From Burkholderia guangdongensis (lineage in GTDB: Bacteria > Pseudomonadota > Gammaproteobacteria > Burkholderiales > Burkholderiaceae): a stretch of 64,000 nt of DNA. Position numbers and translations under genes: made by a program. This document shows, piece by piece, positions 9,375-18,745 of the stretch (within the stretch, counting starts at the first letter, position 1; each line of letters begins with the position of its first letter). The stretch lies in NCBI RefSeq assembly GCF_013403875.1, contig NZ_JACBNX010000003.1:62001-126000 (forward strand). The letters are read 5' to 3'. The notes beneath the pieces are model-generated. The model had not been told where the DNA came from. It was given only the letters and a program-made list of their open reading frames with translations, and searched no databases.

Positions 9375-9647
9375 CTAGGCTAGCTTGTGCGTACTGAGCC
9401 AATCCTTCAGCGCGGCGTTCAGGCGCGTCTGCCAGCCTCGCCCTGTTGCCTTGAAGGCGTCGAGCACGTCATCGTCGAGCCGGATCGTTGTCGCGGTCTT
9501 GTGACTGCCGACCGGCCGCCCACGTCCGCGACGCACCAACTTGTCGCCGATGTACTCATCCGCCTGTTCGAAGAATTCGTCGGTCAGCTCCGGCGCATCG
9601 TCCGGATCAATCCACTCGGTGTGCGTAGCGCGTTTGCTCACGGTCAT
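9375..9647 (-). CDS. brnA: BrnA antitoxin
   Basis: A 90-residue antitoxin. The N-terminal half is acidic (WIDPDDAPELTDEFFEQADEYIGD) and wraps the toxin in studied relatives. The C-terminal half contains TATTIRLDDDVLDAFKATGRGWQTRLNAALKDWL, a ribbon-helix-helix DNA-binding segment. It overlaps the 3' end of brnT by 41 nt in a different frame, the normal BrnTA arrangement (toxin first). The complex with BrnT is expected to repress the promoter at 9887-9915. Confidence 0.9.
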   Translation of the reverse strand: MTVSKRATHTEWIDPDDAPELTDEFFEQADEYIGDKLVRRGRGRPVGSHKTATTIRLDDDVLDAFKATGRGWQTRLNAALKDWLSTHKLA

Positions 9648-9879
9648 TTGCCTTCCTCATGCTGACGATGCGGCGAGCCTCGCCGCGTGGGGTCCATACC
9701 ATCACGATCATCCGCCCATCCAACCTGCCGACCGTGATACATCGCGATTCGCCGTAGTCTTCCCGCGTGTCCTCGATAGTGAAGTGGCGTCCAGCGAACA
9801 CCTCGGCTGCCCGCGCGAAATCCAATCCTCGCTCGAACAGCGTCTTGTCGCGCTTGGTGGTATCGAATTCGATTTCCAT
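9607..9879 (-). CDS. brnT: BrnT ribonuclease toxin
   Basis: A 90-residue type II toxin of the BrnT family, an RNase with a RelE-like fold. It opens with MEIEFDTTKRDKTLFERGLDFARAAEVF and contains EDTREDYGESRCITVGRLDGRMIVMVWTPRG and RRIVSMRKANDRE, all family hallmarks. The start at 9877-9879 is selected because it begins the conserved region and sits 8 bp from a promoter palindrome; an in-frame extension upstream is low complexity. The pair appears intact. It is isolated between metabolic genes, as such modules often are, and shows no sign of a larger mobile element. Confidence 0.9.
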   Translation of the reverse strand: MEIEFDTTKRDKTLFERGLDFARAAEVFAGRHFTIEDTREDYGESRCITVGRLDGRMIVMVWTPRGEARRIVSMRKANDREQTRYAHRVD

Positions 9880-9886
9880 GCGAATT

Positions 9887-9915
9887 ATTGTACTTACAAT
9901 AAAAAAATGGCGCAA
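9887..9915 (-). promoter_or_regulatory. brnTA promoter with overlapping operator palindrome
   Basis: On the minus strand TTGCGC (9910-9915) is followed 17 nt later by TACAAT (9887-9892), a good -10 box. The -10 box is one arm of the palindrome ATTGTA-CT-TACAAT (9887-9900), which ends 8 nt before the brnT start. Autorepression by the BrnT-BrnA complex through this palindrome is inferred from family behaviour. Confidence 0.55.
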
Positions 9916-9988
9916 GACGCAAAAAAACCGCACTGCGCCAATCGAACCGACCGCCCCCAAAGCCGGCGCCGACTGGCATTTCCCGCTG

Positions 9989-11119
9989 TCAGTGCGAGGT
10001 CTTCAACTGCGTCCACAGCCGGTTTTCAAGCCGCAGAATCTCGACCGGCTTCGGTTTCATCAACGTCATCTTCTTGAACACATCGTCCGGCGGATAGACC
10101 GACAAGTCCTGCGCGATCGCAGGCGTCACGAATTTACGCGCCGGTACGTTGGCGGTCGGGTAATACACCTCGTTGGTGATCCCGGCGTTCACCTTCGGGT
10201 CCTCGATGTAGTTGATCCACTTGAGCGCGGCCTCCGGATGCGGTGCGTCTTTCGGAATCGCCATCATGTCGAAGGCGACCAGACCGCCCTCCTTGACGTT
10301 CGTGAACCTGATGTCATACGAACGTTTCGCATCCGCACTGCGCCGATGCGCGATGCCGACATCGCCGGCGAAGCCGATGGAGACGCACACGTCGTTGTTG
10401 GCGAGATCGTTGATGTAGCCGGACGAGTTGAACTCGGTCACGTACGGCCGGACTTTCTTCAGCATGTCGAATGCCGCCTGATAATCGGCCGGATTGGTGC
10501 TGTTCGGATCCTTGTGCATGTATTGCAGCGCTGCCGCAAACACGTCGATCGATTCATCGAGGAAGGAAACGCCGCAGCCCTTGAGCTTCGCCAGATTCGC
10601 GGGATCGAAGACCAGTGCCCAACTATCGACCGGCGCGCTCGCGCCGAGCACCTTCTGCACTGCCTGCGCGTTGTAGCCGATACCGATTACCGCAAACGCC
10701 CAAGGCACGCCGTACTGATTGCCCGGGTCGGCGCCCGAGACCATCTGCATCAGCGTCGGGCTCAGATTCTTCAGGTTCGGCAGCTTCGACTTGTCGAGCT
10801 TCTGATACACGCCGGCCTGAATCTGCGCGCCCATGTAGTTCGACGTCGGTACGACGATGTCGTAGCCGGAGTTGCCGGTGAGCAGTTTGGCCTGCAACGT
10901 GTCGTTGCTGTCGTAGTTGTCGTATCGAACGTGAATGCCGGTCTGCTTCTCGAAGTTCGGAACGGTGTCTTTCGCAATGTAGTCCGACCAGTTGTACACA
11001 TTCAGCGCGGCATCCGCCGCACGGGCCAGCGGCGCCGTCCACGCGGCCACGGCCGCCGCCATGCAGAGACTCGCGAAGACCGCTCGCCTGTATCGAGGTC
11101 CGGAGTGGGAAACGCTCAT
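9989..11119 (-). CDS. Polyamine-type ABC transporter substrate-binding protein (PotF/SpuE-like)
   Basis: A 376-residue periplasmic binding protein. After a twin-basic-containing signal peptide ending LARAADA comes LNVYNWSDYIAKDTVPNFEKQTGIHVRYDNYDSNDTLQAKLLTG, typical of putrescine/spermidine binding proteins, and later VPTSNYMGAQIQAGVYQKLDKSKLPN. No permease or ATPase gene is adjacent, so it must use components encoded elsewhere. It lies 69 nt downstream of an FAD amine oxidase gene on the same strand, which fits uptake and oxidation of an amine. The exact ligand cannot be read from sequence. Confidence 0.88.
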   Translation of the reverse strand: MSVSHSGPRYRRAVFASLCMAAAVAAWTAPLARAADAALNVYNWSDYIAKDTVPNFEKQTGIHVRYDNYDSNDTLQAKLLTGNSGYDIVVPTSNYMGAQIQAGVYQKLDKSKLPNLKNLSPTLMQMVSGADPGNQYGVPWAFAVIGIGYNAQAVQKVLGASAPVDSWALVFDPANLAKLKGCGVSFLDESIDVFAAALQYMHKDPNSTNPADYQAAFDMLKKVRPYVTEFNSSGYINDLANNDVCVSIGFAGDVGIAHRRSADAKRSYDIRFTNVKEGGLVAFDMMAIPKDAPHPEAALKWINYIEDPKVNAGITNEVYYPTANVPARKFVTPAIAQDLSVYPPDDVFKKMTLMKPKPVEILRLENRLWTQLKTSH

Positions 11120-11188
11120 CGTGCTTTCCTTTTTTTAGGGCAGGTTACGGGATAGAGAGAGGGGTTCGAGCGGATGCAGCCGTTGTTC

Positions 11189-12493
11189 TCACGACTCCGT
11201 TTCAGCACGCCTCGCTTCGTAGTGCATACGGATTGCGGCACCAATATCGAAGAACGGGCGGGGAGGTACCCAGCCTGGCCTGGCGTTGTCGAGGACGGCA
11301 GTCAGCAACGCCGACTGGCCTCCCGACGCCATTTCCGCGAGCAGCCGTCCCCACAGGGTGCCGCGCGCCACACCGGAACCGTTGCATCCGGCAGCGGCAT
11401 AGACGCCATGTTCAAGCTTCGCGAACCGCGGCTCACCGGATCGCGTGGCGCTCAGGTGGCCGGTCCAGGTGAATTGCAGGTGTTCGTCGGTGACCCACGG
11501 GAACCGGCGCTGCAATCCCCGCAGATGCCGGTCCCGCCGCGCCGCGAGCGAGCGGCCCGCGAGATCTCGATGGCGATACTCCACCGTGTTGCGAATCATC
11601 AGACGCTGGTCGGACGTCAAACGTAGCGTCGCGCCGGCAACCCGGGTCGACAGCACGCCCCAGGCGGATGCGTTGCCCAGTCGGGCCCGCTCCTCTTCAT
11701 TCAGCGGCCGGCTGAGCGACGCGCTCAGTTCGAGCGGGAAGACCGCGCGGTCCGCCATCCCGACCCGTTGCAGAAAAGCGCCGACACAAACAATGACTTG
11801 CCCGGCGACGATGTCGCCGTCGTGCGAACGCGCGCGAATCTTGCCGCCATTCAGCCGCTCCAGGCCGACGATCCCGGTGTTCTCATAGAGCGAAACATTC
11901 TCGGGCAACGTGTCCCGCAACCCTTTGGCGTACTTTGCCGGCTGCAGCAGGCCGTTGCCGCCGCCGCACCATATTGCGGCCTGGTAGAAAGACGAACCCA
12001 GGCGCCGCGACAACGCCTGGCCTTCCAGCCATTCCGCACTCGCCCCGGCTTCCCGCAGGGTTCGCACCTGGGCCTCCGCCTGTTCGAGTTTCGCCGGATC
12101 ATGGACGGCAAAGAAGTAACCGTCGTGGCTCAGGTCGCACTCGATGCCCAGCGTCGTCACGCGTCGGCTCACCTCGTCGCTCGCCGCTTTGCCGATCGCC
12201 GTCACGCGGTGGTATTGCTCGTTCTGTGGCCGGCCTGCCAGTTCTTCGAGTTCAGGCCGCTCGTATGCGACCACGAAACCGGAGTTGCGCGCCGACGCAC
12301 CCTGCGCCGCGCGCTGCCGATCGACGATCACGATGCGTGATTGCGGGTGCAGTTCGGCGAGCGTATGCGCGGCCGTCAATCCCGTGAAGCCCCCGCCGAT
12401 CACGAGCCAATCGGCTTGCTGAGTGCCTTTCAGCGGCGCTACGGCGGACGAGGCGCCTGCCTGGGCAATCCAGCCACAAATATTTTCGATCAA
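11189..12493 (-). CDS. FAD-dependent amine oxidoreductase (DAO family, PuuB-like)
   Basis: About 434 residues with an N-terminal Rossmann FAD motif (DWLVIGGGFTGLTAAHTLAE) and a C-terminal substrate domain ending in the ATRSGEPRFAKLEHGVYAAAGCNGSGVARG segment, as in gamma-glutamylputrescine oxidases and related amine oxidases. The TTG start at 12491-12493 is chosen since TAGGAG lies 7 nt upstream; an ATG at 12553 in the same frame would add 20 residues with no ribosome site. Likely co-transcribed with the downstream binding-protein gene and controlled by the divergent LysR gene at 12648. Confidence 0.85.
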   Translation of the reverse strand: MIENICGWIAQAGASSAVAPLKGTQQADWLVIGGGFTGLTAAHTLAELHPQSRIVIVDRQRAAQGASARNSGFVVAYERPELEELAGRPQNEQYHRVTAIGKAASDEVSRRVTTLGIECDLSHDGYFFAVHDPAKLEQAEAQVRTLREAGASAEWLEGQALSRRLGSSFYQAAIWCGGGNGLLQPAKYAKGLRDTLPENVSLYENTGIVGLERLNGGKIRARSHDGDIVAGQVIVCVGAFLQRVGMADRAVFPLELSASLSRPLNEEERARLGNASAWGVLSTRVAGATLRLTSDQRLMIRNTVEYRHRDLAGRSLAARRDRHLRGLQRRFPWVTDEHLQFTWTGHLSATRSGEPRFAKLEHGVYAAAGCNGSGVARGTLWGRLLAEMASGGQSALLTAVLDNARPGWVPPRPFFDIGAAIRMHYEARRAETES

Positions 12494-12647
12494 AGCGCGT
12501 CTCCTACCACGAAGCGAGGGGCTGCAATTGTCTGAAGCATGAATAATTGGCATCCTTGCGTGAAGGCGCCTTTCGGTTTGTGCAAATATATTGGGAGCTG
12601 GATGGGTTATCCAGTGCTATTAATTCATTCAAGCATTCATAAAACGC

Positions 12648-13556
12648 ATGGATAAGCTCTATCGCCCGCCCTCTCTCCAGGCTCTTCAGGCGCTCGCGCT
12701 GGTGGCGGAGTCGTCCAGCTTTACCGAGGTCGCGGACAAGCTGCATCTGACCCAGAGCGCGGTCAGCAGGAAGATTCAGCAACTGGAAAGCCACTACGGC
12801 GCGCCGCTGCTCGTTCGCAACAGCCGCAGCATGCAACTGACCGAGCACGGCAAGGCGGTGCTCGACGTTGCCCGCAAGGTGCTCGGCGAGTTACGGATGC
12901 TCGATGAGCAGCTCACGCGGCGGGACAGGCCATTCCGCATCCGCATATTCGTATCCGTGGCGGTGCGCTGGCTATTGCCGCGCATGGTCGACTTCTATGC
13001 GCAGTGCCCCGATCTGTCGCTGTCGATAGAGACGGTGGCGACCGAGATGGTCGATCCATCGGGAGAGTGCGATGCCTATATCCTTTACCTCTCCGAAATG
13101 CGCAGGGATCCTTCGTTCCTCACACTCTTCGAGGAGTTTCTCGTGCCGGTTTGCGCGCCGTCCCCGGTCGGCGGCAAGCCCCCTCCGGCCACGCTGGAGG
13201 CGTTGGACCAGCACACCCTCATTCATGGCTCGACCGGCCACCACGAGTGGAAGCGCTGGCTTCAGGCGCAGGGGAAAGCGGACGACACCGACTACCGGCA
13301 CATGACCTTCAATCTGGACGAACTGGCCATGGATGCGGCCAGTCGCGGATTGGGGGTGGCGATGACGGATCTGACTCTGGCGCAGGAAGCGATCGGTCGG
13401 GGCACGCTGATCGTTCCGTTCGGCACACCGCTGAAGACCACGGGCGTCTATGTGCTTTGGCTGCAGACCGCCGGCGCCCTGCACCCGGCGCGCCAACGCA
13501 TCCTCCAGTGGTTTGCTCAACAGGCAGCGGGAGAGGCCCGCGACGCGGCGGGTTGA
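12648..13556 (+). CDS. LysR-family regulator (GcvA/DsdC type)
   Basis: A 302-residue LysR protein. The winged helix is LQALQALALVAESSSFTEVADKLHLTQSAVSRKIQQLESHYGAPLLVRN (residues about 8-56), followed by a two-lobe effector domain (about 92-295) with IRIFVSVAVRWLLPRMVDFY at its start. It is divergent from the FAD oxidase gene with a 154-bp AT-rich gap that contains the short inverted repeat GGAT-GGGTT-ATCC. It probably senses the amine or its oxidation product; this is inferred only from position. Confidence 0.88.
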   Translation: MDKLYRPPSLQALQALALVAESSSFTEVADKLHLTQSAVSRKIQQLESHYGAPLLVRNSRSMQLTEHGKAVLDVARKVLGELRMLDEQLTRRDRPFRIRIFVSVAVRWLLPRMVDFYAQCPDLSLSIETVATEMVDPSGECDAYILYLSEMRRDPSFLTLFEEFLVPVCAPSPVGGKPPPATLEALDQHTLIHGSTGHHEWKRWLQAQGKADDTDYRHMTFNLDELAMDAASRGLGVAMTDLTLAQEAIGRGTLIVPFGTPLKTTGVYVLWLQTAGALHPARQRILQWFAQQAAGEARDAAG

Positions 13557-13624
13557 GTGCCAGCAACGTCGATTCAAGTCCGGATCGCGGATCCGGCAAG
13601 CACCCAGCCCGCCACCCCAGCCCG

Positions 13625-14848
13625 CTACCGTGCGCAATCGGCCAGCAGGTTCGCCAGCACCGACGCCCCTTGCGCGAGATGCACCGGGTCGGCGTCTTCC
13701 GCCTCGTTGTGACTCAGTCCGGCCTTGCACGGGACGAACACCATCGCGGTCGGGGCCACATACGAGAGGTTCACCGCGTCGTGCCCCGCGCCGCTGCACA
13801 TCTCCAGATACGGATAGCCGGCGGCGGCTGCCGCCTGCCGCACGCGCGCGACGCACTGCGCATCGAACACCACCGGATCGTACTCGGCGACCCTCTGCAC
13901 CACCACGCTCGCGCCGCGCAATGCGGTGCGTTGCAAACAGATCGCTTCGATGTCGGCGACGAGCCGTTGCAGCGCCGGCCGCGACGGGTGGCGAACGTCG
14001 ACGCTGAACCTGACCTTGCCGGGTATCGTGCTCGGCGAGTTCGGCTGGCACGCAACATGGCCCACGGTCACGCGCCCATCGGCATCGAACCCATGCCCAT
14101 GCTCGACGATCGCGGCGATCATCGCGGCCGCCGCGCCCATCGCATCCTTGCGCACGCTCATCGGCGTCGTGCCCGCATGCGACTCGAAGCCCGTCACCGT
14201 GACGTCGAGTTCGTCCATGCCCTGCACACCGGTCACGACGCCGATCGGCACGCCGGCCGTCTCCAGCACCGGGCCTTGTTCGATATGCGCTTCGAAGTAG
14301 GCTTTCGGCATCTGCCGCTCGCGCTCGGGGCCGGCGAAGCCGGTGCGCGCCAGTTCCTGGCCGAGCAGCACGCCCGTCTGCATGCACGGGCGGGCACGGG
14401 CGTACTCGAGATCCAGTGTGCCCGCATAGACCGCGGAGCCCATCATGCCCGGGGTGAAGCGCGAGCCCTCCTCATTGGTCCATGCCACGACGTCGACTGG
14501 ATGCCGGGTCGCGATGCCGAGCTCGTTCAGCGTGCGAATGGCCTCGAGGCCGGCGAGCACGCCGTAGACACCGTCGAAGCGGCCGCCGAGCGGCTGCGTG
14601 TCGAGATGGCTGCCGCACATCACGGCCGGCGCGTCGGGCTGCGTGCCCGGCCGGCGCGCGAACACGTTGCCGATCGGATCGATGCGGATGTCGCAGCCGG
14701 CTTCCTCGCACCAGCGGATGAAGCGGCGCCGGCCCAGCACGTCGTCGTCGGTCAACGCGAGACGGCAACTGCCGCCGTGCGCGGTCGCGCCTATCGTCGC
14801 CATGTCCATCAGCGATGCCCAGAGCCTTTGCTGGTTAACGACGATCAT
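13625..14848 (-). CDS. M20-family amidohydrolase (N-carbamoyl-amino acid hydrolase / allantoate amidohydrolase type)
   Basis: A 407-residue dinuclear metal hydrolase that cleaves N-carbamoyl or ureido bonds. Metal ligands are visible in CGSHLDTQP (His, Asp), TNEEGSRF (Glu pair), EAHIEQGP (His) and CSGAGHDAVNL (His). ATG at 14846-14848 is preferred over GTG at 14855-14857, because AAGGAG overlaps the GTG but is spaced 8 nt from the ATG. The leader is unusual: the ribosome site can pair with CTCCTT just upstream and an intrinsic terminator lies 63 nt before the start. Substrate options include N-carbamoyl-beta-alanine, allantoate or ureidoglycolate. Confidence 0.88.
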   Translation of the reverse strand: MIVVNQQRLWASLMDMATIGATAHGGSCRLALTDDDVLGRRRFIRWCEEAGCDIRIDPIGNVFARRPGTQPDAPAVMCGSHLDTQPLGGRFDGVYGVLAGLEAIRTLNELGIATRHPVDVVAWTNEEGSRFTPGMMGSAVYAGTLDLEYARARPCMQTGVLLGQELARTGFAGPERERQMPKAYFEAHIEQGPVLETAGVPIGVVTGVQGMDELDVTVTGFESHAGTTPMSVRKDAMGAAAAMIAAIVEHGHGFDADGRVTVGHVACQPNSPSTIPGKVRFSVDVRHPSRPALQRLVADIEAICLQRTALRGASVVVQRVAEYDPVVFDAQCVARVRQAAAAAGYPYLEMCSGAGHDAVNLSYVAPTAMVFVPCKAGLSHNEAEDADPVHLAQGASVLANLLADCAR

Positions 14849-14856
14849 CGCAGTCA

Positions 14857-14870
14857 CTCCTTAAAAGGAG
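14857..14870 (-). promoter_or_regulatory. Ribosome-site-sequestering hairpin of the M20 hydrolase
   Basis: Read on the minus strand the sequence is CTCCTT-TT-AAGGAG, a perfect inverted repeat whose 3' arm is the ribosome binding site of the gene starting at 14848. The two-base centre is too tight for all six pairs, so four or five would form. Masking of the site is plausible but weak by itself. Confidence 0.4.
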
Positions 14871-14910
14871 CGAGCATATCGGCTTGGCCGTATGACGAAA
14901 ACTCGAATCC

Positions 14911-14947
14911 GAAAAAAGGCCCCGCCTGCATCCGCGCCGGCGGGGCC
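14911..14947 (-). terminator. Intrinsic terminator in the leader of the M20 hydrolase
   Basis: On the minus strand GGCCCCGCC and GGCGGGGCC (nine perfect pairs, 12-nt loop) are followed directly by six T residues. No minus-strand gene ends just upstream of it; instead the M20 gene starts 63 nt downstream on the same strand. It is therefore either an attenuator or the end of a small RNA from 14948-15180. Confidence 0.75.
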
Positions 14948-15180
14948 AACCCATGTCGGATGACACCTCATGGAGGAGACGGGATTCATCCTACCGATGC
15001 ACGCGCCGCCGCCCAACCAAGCCTTTCTGCTATCGATCCGAGCGCCCGCCGCGCACGCTTGCCATGCGCGCCAGGCATATCGATAGAACGAAAAGTCGTT
15101 TTCCTGCCGACCGATTGGTCGCTAACATGCGGTTTTAAGCCGGCGCTGAGCGCCGGCCATGCCTTTCCCAGGAGCGTCTC

Positions 15181-15831
15181 TTGACCGCATTCGACCGTAT
15201 CCACCAGCCGTTCGTCGTCGGCATCGGCGGCACAACGCGCGCGGCGTCGTCGACCGAGCGCGCGCTGAGCTTCGCGCTGCGCGGCGCGCAGGCGGCCGGC
15301 GCGCGCACGCGCCTGTTCGACGGCCCGTTCCTTCATACGCTGCCGCACTATGCGCCCGAGCATAAAACGCTGACCGACGCGCAGCGCGAGCTGATCGACG
15401 CGGTCCGCCAGGCGGATGCGATCATCATCGCGACGCCCGGCTATCATGGCGGCGTGTCGGGCCTCGTGAAGAACGCGCTCGACACGCTCGAGGAACTGCG
15501 CGCGGACGAGCGGCCGTACCTCGATGGCCGCGCGGTCGGCTGCATTGTGACCGCGTACGGCTGGCAGGCGGCCGGTACCGTGCTGACGTCGCTGCGCGCG
15601 ATCGTCCATGCGCTGCGCGGCTGGCCGACGCCGTTCGGCGCGACCGTCAACACGCTCGAGACACACTTCGACAGCGCCGAGCTCTGCTCCGATCCGAAAG
15701 TCGCCGCGCAGCTCGAGACGGTCGGCACGCAGGCCGCCGAATTCGCGCTGGCATTCGCGTCGCATCGCGATACGCGGCGCGCCGCCTCCGTCGACGCGCT
15801 CGCGCCGGTGCTGAAGCTCGCGCATTCCTGA
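15181..15831 (+). CDS. NADPH-dependent FMN reductase family protein
   Basis: A 216-residue flavodoxin-fold reductase. The N-terminal phosphate loop is VVGIGGTTRAASSTERAL and the flavin-contact motif is ATPGYHGGVSGLVKNALDTLEEL (about residues 80-102), as in SsuE/MsuE-type and chromate-type reductases. It begins with TTG at 15181, six bases after AGGAG. It is a single gene: divergent from the M20 hydrolase and convergent with liuD. The partner monooxygenase, if any, is not in the neighbourhood. Confidence 0.87.
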   Translation: MTAFDRIHQPFVVGIGGTTRAASSTERALSFALRGAQAAGARTRLFDGPFLHTLPHYAPEHKTLTDAQRELIDAVRQADAIIIATPGYHGGVSGLVKNALDTLEELRADERPYLDGRAVGCIVTAYGWQAAGTVLTSLRAIVHALRGWPTPFGATVNTLETHFDSAELCSDPKVAAQLETVGTQAAEFALAFASHRDTRRAASVDALAPVLKLAHS

Positions 15832-15840
15832 TCGCCTTTC

Positions 15841-15870
15841 GTCCGCCTGACGCCGCCTGACGCCGCCTGA
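15841..15870. repeat. Three tandem copies of a 10-bp unit
   Basis: The unit CGCCGCCTGA is repeated three times in register (the first copy has GTC for CGC), in the gap between the convergent FMN reductase and liuD genes. It is a short simple repeat that may vary in copy number between strains. Confidence 0.6.
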
Positions 15871-15919
15871 TCGCCGCCCGATCACCGACCGAACGCTACC
15901 TGACCCGCGGCCTGACCGC

Positions 15920-17923
<2,004 letters not shown>

Positions 17924-17948
17924 GGCTGTCGTCCGGTAATGGATTCGG

Positions 17949-18734
17949 TCACGCGCGCCACGACGGCGTGCGCTTCTCCAGAAACGCCGCGATCCCCTCG
18001 CGCGCTTCCGCGCCCGCGCGCGTGCGGGCGATCCAGTCGGCGGTGTCGTCGATCAGCGCCGCGTCGAGCGGCCGGTCGGCAACGTCGCGCACGAGCGTCT
18101 TGCACGCGCGCACCGCGTCCGGGCCGTTCGCGACGAGCGTCGCCGCGATCTTCGCGACCGTCTCGTCGAGCGTGTCGGCCGCGACCGTTTCGTGCACGAA
18201 GCCGAGTGCCGCCGCGCGTTCGCCGTCGAACAGCTCGGCGGTCGTGAAGTAGCGCCGCGCCGCGCGCTCGCCCATCGCACGCACGACGTAAGGCGCGATC
18301 GTCGCCGGAATCAGCCCGAGCCGCGCTTCCGACAGGCAGAACTTCACGCCTTGCGCGGCGATCGCGACGTCGGCCGCCGCGACGAGCCCGACGCCGCCCG
18401 CATACGCGTCGCCGTGCACGCGCGCGATCACCGGCTTCGCGCAGCGATGGATCGACTCGAGCATCCGCGCGAGCAGGCGCGCATCGGCGCGGTTCTCGTC
18501 GTCCGAGTAGCCGGCCATCTTCTTCATCCAGTTCAGGTCTGCACCCGCGCAGAACGCCGGGCCGTCGGCCGCGAGCACGATCGCGCGAATGCCGTCGCGC
18601 GTGTCGAGGTCCGTGAACGCGGCGGTCAGCTCCGCGATCATCGTCTCGTTGAACGCGTTGCGCACCTCCGGCCGCGCGAGCGTGACGGTCGCGACGCGGC
18701 CGTCGTCGGTCACCTTGATGGTTTCATATCGCAT
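17949..18734 (-). CDS. liuC: Methylglutaconyl-CoA hydratase (enoyl-CoA hydratase family)
   Basis: A 261-residue crotonase-fold enzyme that hydrates 3-methylglutaconyl-CoA to HMG-CoA. The oxyanion-hole segments are AADGPAFCAGADLNWMKKM (about 58-76) and RVHGDAYAGGVGLVAAADVAIA (about 104-125). FCAGADLNWM is typical of the AUH/LiuC branch. It starts 11 nt after the liuB stop. Leucine assignment comes from the operon. Confidence 0.92.
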   Translation of the reverse strand: MRYETIKVTDDGRVATVTLARPEVRNAFNETMIAELTAAFTDLDTRDGIRAIVLAADGPAFCAGADLNWMKKMAGYSDDENRADARLLARMLESIHRCAKPVIARVHGDAYAGGVGLVAAADVAIAAQGVKFCLSEARLGLIPATIAPYVVRAMGERAARRYFTTAELFDGERAAALGFVHETVAADTLDETVAKIAATLVANGPDAVRACKTLVRDVADRPLDAALIDDTADWIARTRAGAEAREGIAAFLEKRTPSWRA

Positions 18735-18745
18735 GGGTCAAGTCC

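Larger units (their letters stand above)
14849..15180. other. Divergent leader region between the M20 hydrolase and the FMN reductase
   Basis: No protein gene. On the minus strand it holds, in order, a GGATGA...TCATCC stem (about 14956-14989) enclosing the small hairpin CCTC-CAT-GAGG, then the terminator at 14911-14947 and the ribosome-site hairpin at 14857-14870. Near the right end the inverted repeat GCCGGCGCT-GAG-style hairpin at about 15140-15160 precedes the FMN reductase start. This amount of pairing suggests a regulated 5' leader. Confidence 0.45.

Noticed and set aside
14986..15885. Minus-strand frame opposite the FMN reductase, ending near the terminator at 14911-14947
   Set aside because: Tempting since the terminator needs a transcript, but the protein is the usual antisense Arg/Ala/Glu shadow of a clear flavodoxin-fold gene.
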